Position numbers and translations under genes: made by a program
Shown: positions 5,577 to 10,444 of the stretch, piece after piece
Numbering within the stretch: position 1 is the first letter of the stretch
Layout: each line of letters begins with the position of its first letter
The notes under the pieces: model-generated
The model's database searches: none
The model's input: only the letters and a program-made list of their open reading frames with translations
Told to the model about the DNA's origin: nothing
NCBI GenBank assembly: GCA_902493085.1
Contig: CABUOH010000023.1
Location: 1 to 10,444, forward strand
Direction of reading: 5' to 3'
DNA from: an uncultured Sutterella sp.
GTDB lineage: Bacteria > Pseudomonadota > Gammaproteobacteria > Burkholderiales > Burkholderiaceae_F
DNA: 10,444 nt

Positions 5577-7037
5577 ATGTCCGAGCACGATCAGTTCCGC
5601 ATTCATCTCAGCCTCGTGAGCCACACCAACATCGGCAAGACGACGCTTGCCCGCACGCTGCTCATGCGCGACGTAGGCGAAGTCGCCGACCGGGCGCACG
5701 TGACCGAGACGACGGACGACTACGTGCTTGTGCGGGATTCGGCGGGGTGCGAACTGGTTCTCTGGGATACGCCGGGCTTTGGCAACTCCGTAGCGCTTGC
5801 CAAGCGCCTTGCCGGACGAAGCAATCCGATCGGCTGGTTTCTTTCGGAAATCTGGGACCGCATGACGAACAAAGCCTTCTGGCTCAACCAGCGGGCCATC
5901 AAGCACGTGCGCGACGTCTCGAGCGTCGTGCTCTATCTCGTCAATGCCTCCGATCTTCCCAAAACCGCTCCCTACATTACGGCGGAGATGCAGATCCTCT
6001 CATGGATCAACAAGCCCGTCATCGTGCTTCTCAACCAGATGGGCAAGCCCAGAACGCATGCCGAAGAGTTGGACGACATTGCCGCCTGGCGTGAGGCCAT
6101 GTCTCCCTACCCCTTCGTCAAGGACATTCTTCCAATGGATGCCTTCGCACGATGCTGGGTGCAGGAAACGGCGCTTTTCGACGCCATCGGCCGAGCATTG
6201 CCTTCGGAAATGCACTCTACGTTCGACACGCTGCGCGACATCTGGACGCGAAGCCGCCGGGCTCTCTACCTCTCGTCCGTCGACGCAATGGCACGCCACA
6301 TGTGGCGCCTGCTGCAGGCGCACGAACTGGTCCCCGCCCCCACGTTCAAGGACCATCTGCGAAGCTTCGGCTCGCAGATCGGCCTCATCAAGACGCGCAA
6401 CGAAGCGCTTGAAGACGCACAGACGGCGCTCTCGGCCATGGCTGCCGACAGCCTCTGCTCGCTGACCGACAAGCTCATCGGCATCAACGGCCTTACCGGA
6501 AGCGGCGTCTCGCGCGAAATCCTCCGCCGCATGAAAACCGACTGGCAGATGGCCTCGCACAGCATCTCTCCAGGCCCGGCCGCCGCCGTAGGCGCAGGCG
6601 TGGGGGTGGCCGGCGGCGCTGCCGCGGGCGCCGCCGCAGACATGGCAAGCGCAGGACTCTCGCTCGGGCTCGGCACGCTTCTGGGCGGCATCATCGGCGC
6701 CATCGGCGGCGTCGGTGCGGCCACCATCTACAACGCCCGCCATCGCAAGGAAGGGATCGACATCTCCTGGACCGAACGGGCCGCACAGGACTTCATGCTG
6801 GAGAGCCTCCTTCTCTATCTGGCCGTCGCCCACTTCGGACGCGGCCGCGGCGATTGGCAGGAAAGCGAAAGTCCCGAATTCTGGAAAAAGGCCGTGCAGG
6901 ACGCCATGGCCGAACAAAAGGTGGGCTTTCAAGCCATTCGAAAGCTCACGCCCGAAGAAGGCGTCGAACAGCTCACCCGCATGACGGACACGCTTTTGAG
7001 ACGCGTCTTCATGCAGCTCTACGAACGAGGCATCTGA
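5577..7037 (+). CDS. DUF3482 domain-containing GTPase
   Basis: The 486-residue protein has an N-terminal Era/Obg-like GTPase domain (about 8-210) and a C-terminal DUF3482 region. The P-loop is SHTNIGKTTL at 15-24, with serine where the first glycine of GxxxxGK[ST] normally stands. Switch II is WDTPGFG at 63-69. The expected NKxD guanine-recognition motif is replaced by LNQMGK at 152-157, so guanine specificity may be relaxed or set elsewhere. A glycine/alanine-rich segment at about 334-384 (AVGAGVGVAGGAAAGAAAD; GTLLGGIIGAIGGVGAA) resembles a glycine zipper and probably enters or touches the membrane. A helical tail follows (about 398-486). Function is unknown; the DUF2868 neighbour suggests a GTP-regulated membrane complex. 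No Shine-Dalgarno sequence is visible at the ATG, but the start fits the family. Confidence 0.88.
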   Translation: MSEHDQFRIHLSLVSHTNIGKTTLARTLLMRDVGEVADRAHVTETTDDYVLVRDSAGCELVLWDTPGFGNSVALAKRLAGRSNPIGWFLSEIWDRMTNKAFWLNQRAIKHVRDVSSVVLYLVNASDLPKTAPYITAEMQILSWINKPVIVLLNQMGKPRTHAEELDDIAAWREAMSPYPFVKDILPMDAFARCWVQETALFDAIGRALPSEMHSTFDTLRDIWTRSRRALYLSSVDAMARHMWRLLQAHELVPAPTFKDHLRSFGSQIGLIKTRNEALEDAQTALSAMAADSLCSLTDKLIGINGLTGSGVSREILRRMKTDWQMASHSISPGPAAAVGAGVGVAGGAAAGAAADMASAGLSLGLGTLLGGIIGAIGGVGAATIYNARHRKEGIDISWTERAAQDFMLESLLLYLAVAHFGRGRGDWQESESPEFWKKAVQDAMAEQKVGFQAIRKLTPEEGVEQLTRMTDTLLRRVFMQLYERGI

Positions 7038-7042
7038 CCGTC

Positions 7043-7414
7043 ATGCTCTCCAAAGGCTTTGCAACCATCGGACTTCTGCTTGTCTCGAACGTCTTCATGA
7101 CGCTCGCCTGGTATGCCCACCTGAAGCTTCAGAGCGCCAAGCTCATCACCAACTGGCCGCTCTACACCGTCGTGCTCTTTTCATGGGCGATCGCACTGCT
7201 TGAATACAGCTTCATGGTGCCCGCCAATCGAATCGGCTTTGAAGGCAACGGAGGCCCCTTCTCCCTCATCCAGCTCAAGATCATTCAGGAAGTCGTCACC
7301 CTGACGGTCTTCACGCTGTTTTCCGTCATCGCCTTCCAGCAGCACCTGGCCTGGAACCACTTCGCCGCCTTTGTCTGTCTGGTGGCGGCCGTCTACTTCG
7401 TGTTCATGAAGTGA
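7043..7414 (+). CDS. DMT family (DUF486) small membrane protein
   Basis: The product is a 123-residue inner-membrane protein with four hydrophobic helices, at about 5-25, 34-55, 73-95 and 100-121. It carries the family-type stretch VPANRIGFEG at about 59-68 and QLKIIQEVVTL near 80-90, matching DUF486 (PF04342), a half-size relative of the drug/metabolite transporter superfamily. Proteins this small normally need to dimerise to form a pore; the substrate is unknown. The gene starts five bases after the GTPase stop; a GAGG at 7027-7030, inside the end of that gene, is rather far (12 bases) from the ATG. It is therefore the last gene of the run. Its TGA is two bases from the TGA of the opposing glycosyltransferase gene. 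Confidence 0.88.
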   Translation: MLSKGFATIGLLLVSNVFMTLAWYAHLKLQSAKLITNWPLYTVVLFSWAIALLEYSFMVPANRIGFEGNGGPFSLIQLKIIQEVVTLTVFTLFSVIAFQQHLAWNHFAAFVCLVAAVYFVFMK

Positions 7415-7420
7415 ATTCAC
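7411..7420. repeat. Perfect palindrome holding both convergent stop codons
   Basis: GTGAATTCAC at 7411-7420 is its own reverse complement. It contains the TGA of the DUF486 gene (7412-7414) and, on the other strand, the TGA of the glycosyltransferase gene (7417-7419). No terminator hairpin is seen here, so transcripts from both sides likely overlap. Confidence 0.8.
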
Positions 7421-8481
7421 GGGAAGTACCGACGCTCCCGTAGTTTGTTTCTTAAAGCTCGAAGCATAGTGCGGCTTTTGCCCCAGATCAGATTAAACCA
7501 ATACCCAAAAGCTATTTTTCGCTGCTTGTTAAGAATATTGACGGGCAACGGGAACTCATATTCAAAACGACAGGCTTCTTGGCAATACTGGTAGAAATTC
7601 CGCTTTTCCGTCTCTGAAGCCCGACTTCCCATCACTGCATAAAGCTCTTGAAACAAATGATTCATAAATTCAAATTCAAGACCTTTGCGAATGGCGGGGG
7701 AATATTTTGCACGCTCTTCGTATAGCTTTTGATATACCAAGAAATCGGTCACCTTTGCCGAACGCCCATTGGACATTGAAGAAAAATGCCTGCGATAGAA
7801 AAACAAAGTATCCGGAAGCACGACTCCGCGCCTCAAAGCCGGCATGATCCGCACAAGAAAATCACGATCCTCGCAGGAGTGATAGGCTTCATTGAAGCGA
7901 ATGCCCCTAAGCGTCGCGCAACGAAAAATACGATTGTTCAAAAAAAATGAAGTCGCGGTCGTATTCGGAAGCGGATTATTGTTCCTTAATCCTATTTGAA
8001 AGAATTGTTCGGCAATCCCGTCATTGTCCAACACCGCCCTCAGTGCCGGACGTCCTCCCGCAGGCTGAAGACCTTCCCTAGTAAAGCATCGAAACGAAAA
8101 AACCGCATAGTCAGCCTGCTCGTCCTGCATGGCCTTCACAACCGTTGCCAGTGCCTCGGGAGCAAGGCGATCATCCGAATCCATGAAATAGACGTACTCG
8201 AATCCGCCTATTCGTTCCATCTCTGCAAGCCCTGCATTGCGGGCCGATGAGGGACCACCATTGGCCTTGTCGAGCACTCTGATGCGTTCATCCTTTTCCG
8301 CATATGCCGTCAACAGTCCTCGTGACCCATCCCTCGAGCCGTCATTGACGGCAAAAACAACGAAATCTCGATAGGTCTGGGCCAACAGTGAATCCAGATT
8401 TTCTGCGAGATATTTCTCAACGTTATAGACGGGCAACACGACAGCAACCCTTGGATTGCCGTCAACGATGAAGTGGTTCAT
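7417..8481 (-). CDS. Family 2 glycosyltransferase (GT-A fold)
   Basis: The 354-residue product starts with a GT2 domain: VAVVLPVYNVEKYLAENLDS at 12-31, the NDGSRDGS nucleotide-sugar loop at 46-53, NGGPSSARNAGLAEM at 74-88, and the metal-binding DSDD at 101-104 (family DxD). CEDRDF at 203-208 fits the ED pair that provides the catalytic base. The remaining part is poorly conserved and ends in a basic helix with many Arg/Lys, perhaps membrane-associated. Such enzymes decorate lipopolysaccharide, capsule or exopolysaccharide; donor and acceptor cannot be read here. The frame extends to a TTG at 8523, but a likely -10 box lies there, so ATG 8481 is chosen. It is much AT-richer than its neighbours (23 G/C of 60 at 7501-7560; 21 of 60 at 7621-7680), which points to horizontal transfer. 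Confidence 0.9.
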   Translation of the reverse strand: MNHFIVDGNPRVAVVLPVYNVEKYLAENLDSLLAQTYRDFVVFAVNDGSRDGSRGLLTAYAEKDERIRVLDKANGGPSSARNAGLAEMERIGGFEYVYFMDSDDRLAPEALATVVKAMQDEQADYAVFSFRCFTREGLQPAGGRPALRAVLDNDGIAEQFFQIGLRNNNPLPNTTATSFFLNNRIFRCATLRGIRFNEAYHSCEDRDFLVRIMPALRRGVVLPDTLFFYRRHFSSMSNGRSAKVTDFLVYQKLYEERAKYSPAIRKGLEFEFMNHLFQELYAVMGSRASETEKRNFYQYCQEACRFEYEFPLPVNILNKQRKIAFGYWFNLIWGKSRTMLRALRNKLRERRYFP

Positions 8482-8522
8482 GGAACGTAAGGTTTCTGAA
8501 CTAGGAAAAGGTACTGTCGTCA

Positions 8523-8531
8523 ATTATGACA
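8523..8531 (-). promoter_or_regulatory. Predicted extended -10 promoter of the glycosyltransferase gene
   Basis: The - strand reads TGTCATAAT here: a TGn extension directly before CATAAT, a five-of-six match to the -10 consensus. Transcription would start near 8516, giving a leader of about 35 bases before ATG 8481. No good -35 box is present. The upstream secF terminator supports the need for a separate promoter. Confidence 0.4.
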
Positions 8532-8538
8532 TTCCGCC

Positions 8539-8580
8539 AAAGAAAAGACCGCAGCCGAACAGCAATCCGGCAGCGGTCTT
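8539..8580 (-). terminator. Intrinsic terminator of the secDF transcript
   Basis: On the - strand, bases 8580-8568 pair with 8557-8545 (AAGACCGCTGCCG with CGGCTGCGGTCTT) with one internal mismatch and a 10-base loop. A T-rich run TTTTCTTT (8546-8539) follows. It lies about 30 bases after the secF stop and separates secDF from the glycosyltransferase gene. Confidence 0.85.
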
Positions 8581-8610
8581 CTGCAAAACAGCAATCTGTA
8601 AGGTGAATCC

Positions 8611-9543
8611 TTACGGCACCATTTCCTCAACTTCGTCCTTCTTGACCGGACGAACGAGGTCTTCGCGCTTCACGCCGAGATAGAGCGCAATGGCCGCCGC
8701 CACGAAGACGGAGGAGTAGACGCCGAGCAGAATGCCGATCGTCAGCGCAAGCGAGAAGTAGTGCAGGGCCGGGCCGCCGAAGAAGAACATCGACAGCGTC
8801 ATGCAGAGCGTCGACGTATGCGTGATCACGGTACGGGAAATCGTCGCCGTAATGGCCGAGTTGATGATCTCCATCGTGTCGGCGCGGCGCATCGTGCGGA
8901 AGTGCTCGCGCACGCGGTCGAAAATGATCACCGACTCGTTCACGGAGTAGCCAAGCACTGCAAGCACTGCGGCAAGGACCGGCAGCGAGAACTCCCACTG
9001 CATCACCGAGAAGATGCCCAGCACGATGAAGATGTCGTGCAGGTTGGCGATGATGGCCGCCACCGCGAACTTCCATTCGAAGCGGAAGGCAAGGTAGATC
9101 ACGATGCCGATCACCACGAGCGCAAGCGCCGTGCCGCCGTCGCGGGCGAGTTCCTCACCCACCTGAGGACCGACGTATTCGGTTCGGGTGAGCTGGGCTT
9201 CGGGGGCCTTCTGGTGAATGACCTTCATGACTTCTTCAGCCACCTGACCCGAGGTGTAGCCCTGCTTGGTCGGGACGCGGATGACGATGTCGGACGCCGT
9301 ACCGAAGGTCTGGACGAGCACCTCGTTCGAGACGGCCTTGAGGTCCTGTCGAACCTCTTCGGTGTTGGCCGCGGACGGATAGCGGACTTCCATCTGCGTG
9401 CCGCCGGTGAACTCGATCGAGAGTGCGAGGCCGTGCGAGAAGATCCAGAAGACGGCGACGATGAAGCTCACCAGCGAGATCAGATTCAGCACATGCCTGT
9501 AGTGCATGAACGGAATCGTCTTGTGAATGCGGAAAAATTCCAT
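8611..9543 (-). CDS. secF: Protein translocase subunit SecF
   Basis: SecF works with SecD in the inner membrane to drive late steps of Sec protein export with the proton gradient. The 310-residue product has a first membrane helix at about 17-37, the conserved IEFTGGTQMEVRYP at 43-56, a periplasmic domain to about 130, and a five-helix RND-type core. Key motifs are NLHDIFIVLGIFS at 167-179, LGYSVNESVIIFDRVREHFR at 197-216, and a SRTVITHTSTL segment at 236-246. Length is normal for the family. The Shine-Dalgarno GAGGGG (+ strand 9552-9557 complement) sits about eight bases before the ATG. secD ends 15 bases upstream, so the two form one operon, and a terminator follows the stop (TAA). Confidence 0.96.
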   Translation of the reverse strand: MEFFRIHKTIPFMHYRHVLNLISLVSFIVAVFWIFSHGLALSIEFTGGTQMEVRYPSAANTEEVRQDLKAVSNEVLVQTFGTASDIVIRVPTKQGYTSGQVAEEVMKVIHQKAPEAQLTRTEYVGPQVGEELARDGGTALALVVIGIVIYLAFRFEWKFAVAAIIANLHDIFIVLGIFSVMQWEFSLPVLAAVLAVLGYSVNESVIIFDRVREHFRTMRRADTMEIINSAITATISRTVITHTSTLCMTLSMFFFGGPALHYFSLALTIGILLGVYSSVFVAAAIALYLGVKREDLVRPVKKDEVEEMVP

Positions 9544-9558
9544 GATGTTATCCCCTCA

Positions 9559-10444
9559 TCAGCGAGCAGTCTTCTCGGTGTCAGGACGCCAGATCTGACC
9601 GATGTGAACCTTCGTCAGCTTCTTCTTGCGGCCGTAGATCAGATTGATCATCGAGCGGGAGACCACGACCGACGTGAAGATCGAGGTCATGATGCCCAGA
9701 CAGTGCACCACGGCAAAGCCGCGGACCGGACCGGAACCGAAGATCAAAAGCGCGAGACCAGCGATCAAGCTCGTGATGTTCGAGTCAAGAATCGTCGCAA
9801 AGGCACGGTCGTAGCCTTCGCTGATGGCGGTCTGCGGCAGGCGGCCCATGCGCAGCTCCTCGCGGATGCGCTCGTTGATCAGCACGTTCGAGTCAACGGC
9901 CATGCCAAGCGTCAGCGCGATGGCGGCGATGCCCGGCAGCGTCAGCGTGGCCTGCAGCATCGACAAAAGCGCAACGAGCATCATCACGTTGCAGATGAGC
10001 GAAGCGGCGCTCACCAGACCGAACACCTGATAGTAGACGGCCATGAAGATCGCGATCACGATGAAGCCGTAAAGCGTGGACTTGAAGCCCGCGGTGATGT
10101 TGGCCTCGCCGAGCGACGGACCGATCAGGCGTTCCTCGACGATTTCCATCGGAGCGGCCAGAGAGCCGGCACGCAGGAGCAGGGCCGTATCGGTCGCCTC
10201 AACCGTCGACATGCGGCCCGAAATCTGAACGCGGCCGCCGCCGATTTCCTGACGAACGACCGGCGCCGTCACGACTTCGCCCTTGCCCTTTTCAAAGAGG
10301 ATGATGGCGATGCGCTTGCCGACGTTGTCGCGCGTGACGTCCTGGAAGATGCGGGCGCCGCGGCTGTCAAGCTCGAGGTTGACGGTCGGCTCCTGCGTCT
10401 GGCTGTCAAAGCCGGGCTGGGCGTCGTTGAGGTTTTCACCCGTG
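9559..10444 (-). CDS. secD: Protein translocase subunit SecD (C-terminal part, runs off the window)
   Basis: The - strand frame is open from the right edge to tandem TGA TGA stops at 9561-9556, giving about 294 residues. The part nearest the edge is SecD periplasmic domain: GENLNDAQPGFDSQTQEP, then LDSRGARIFQD, NVGKRIAIIL, EKGKGEVVTAPVVRQEIGGG and RVQISG. The membrane core follows, with GMAVDSNVLINERIREELR containing the aspartate equivalent to the E. coli SecD proton-relay residue (Asp519), and DSNITSLIAGLALLIFGSGP. The gene's start and the first half of the protein lie outside the window. An internal GTG at 10272 is not the true start, because conserved SecD sequence continues upstream of it. 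Confidence 0.96.
   Translation of the reverse strand, partial: TGENLNDAQPGFDSQTQEPTVNLELDSRGARIFQDVTRDNVGKRIAIILFEKGKGEVVTAPVVRQEIGGGRVQISGRMSTVEATDTALLLRAGSLAAPMEIVEERLIGPSLGEANITAGFKSTLYGFIVIAIFMAVYYQVFGLVSAASLICNVMMLVALLSMLQATLTLPGIAAIALTLGMAVDSNVLINERIREELRMGRLPQTAISEGYDRAFATILDSNITSLIAGLALLIFGSGPVRGFAVVHCLGIMTSIFTSVVVSRSMINLIYGRKKKLTKVHIGQIWRPDTEKTAR

Noticed and set aside
6000..6932. 310-codon - strand open frame opposite the GTPase gene
   Set aside because: It is a mirror of biased codon use in a well-supported gene and shows no recognisable domain.
8482..8523. TTG start at 8523 for the glycosyltransferase
   Set aside because: It adds 14 unlike residues and overlaps a likely -10 box; ATG 8481 begins just before the GT2 domain.

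Overview
The window looks like a high-GC betaproteobacterium of the order Burkholderiales; the gene content and protein style suggest the Sutterellaceae (Sutterella-like gut bacteria). That family-level call is inference: it rests on the zapB-like/zapA/6S RNA/EVE-domain gene order, the DUF2868-DUF3482 pair and general sequence feel, not on a search.

Layout, left to right. (1) The last 33 codons of an unrecognised gene, then a small coiled-coil (ZapB-like, TIGR02449-type) gene and zapA on the + strand. Next comes a 6S RNA gene (ssrS) with its own -10 box, a recognisable fold and a strong terminator, then an EVE-domain protein gene. (2) lgt (prolipoprotein diacylglyceryl transferase) lies on the - strand, tail to tail with the EVE gene and divergent from a + strand thiM-thiE pair for thiamine salvage and thiamine phosphate synthesis. 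(3) A compact + strand run of three genes follows: a DUF2868 membrane protein, a DUF3482 GTPase and a small DUF486 membrane protein. None of the three has a known biochemical role that I can name. (4) A - strand family 2 glycosyltransferase, clearly AT-richer than everything around it, abuts the DUF486 gene and looks like a transferred gene. (5) A terminator, then secF and the C-terminal part of secD on the - strand, running off the right edge.

How the genes relate. zapA and its neighbour serve FtsZ-ring assembly, and 6S RNA regulates RNA polymerase globally. Lgt starts lipoprotein maturation on proteins exported by Sec, whose SecDF accessory subunits are also here. ThiM and ThiE make thiamine phosphate from salvaged thiazole and the pyrimidine pyrophosphate; no thiD is present. 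The least understood part is the DUF2868/DUF3482 module: a four-helix membrane protein next to a GTPase that carries a non-canonical P-loop and G4 motif and a glycine-zipper-like segment. No mobile element, CRISPR array, tRNA or rRNA was seen. No span over 300 bases is without a gene; the 302-base gap between zapA and the EVE gene holds the 6S RNA.
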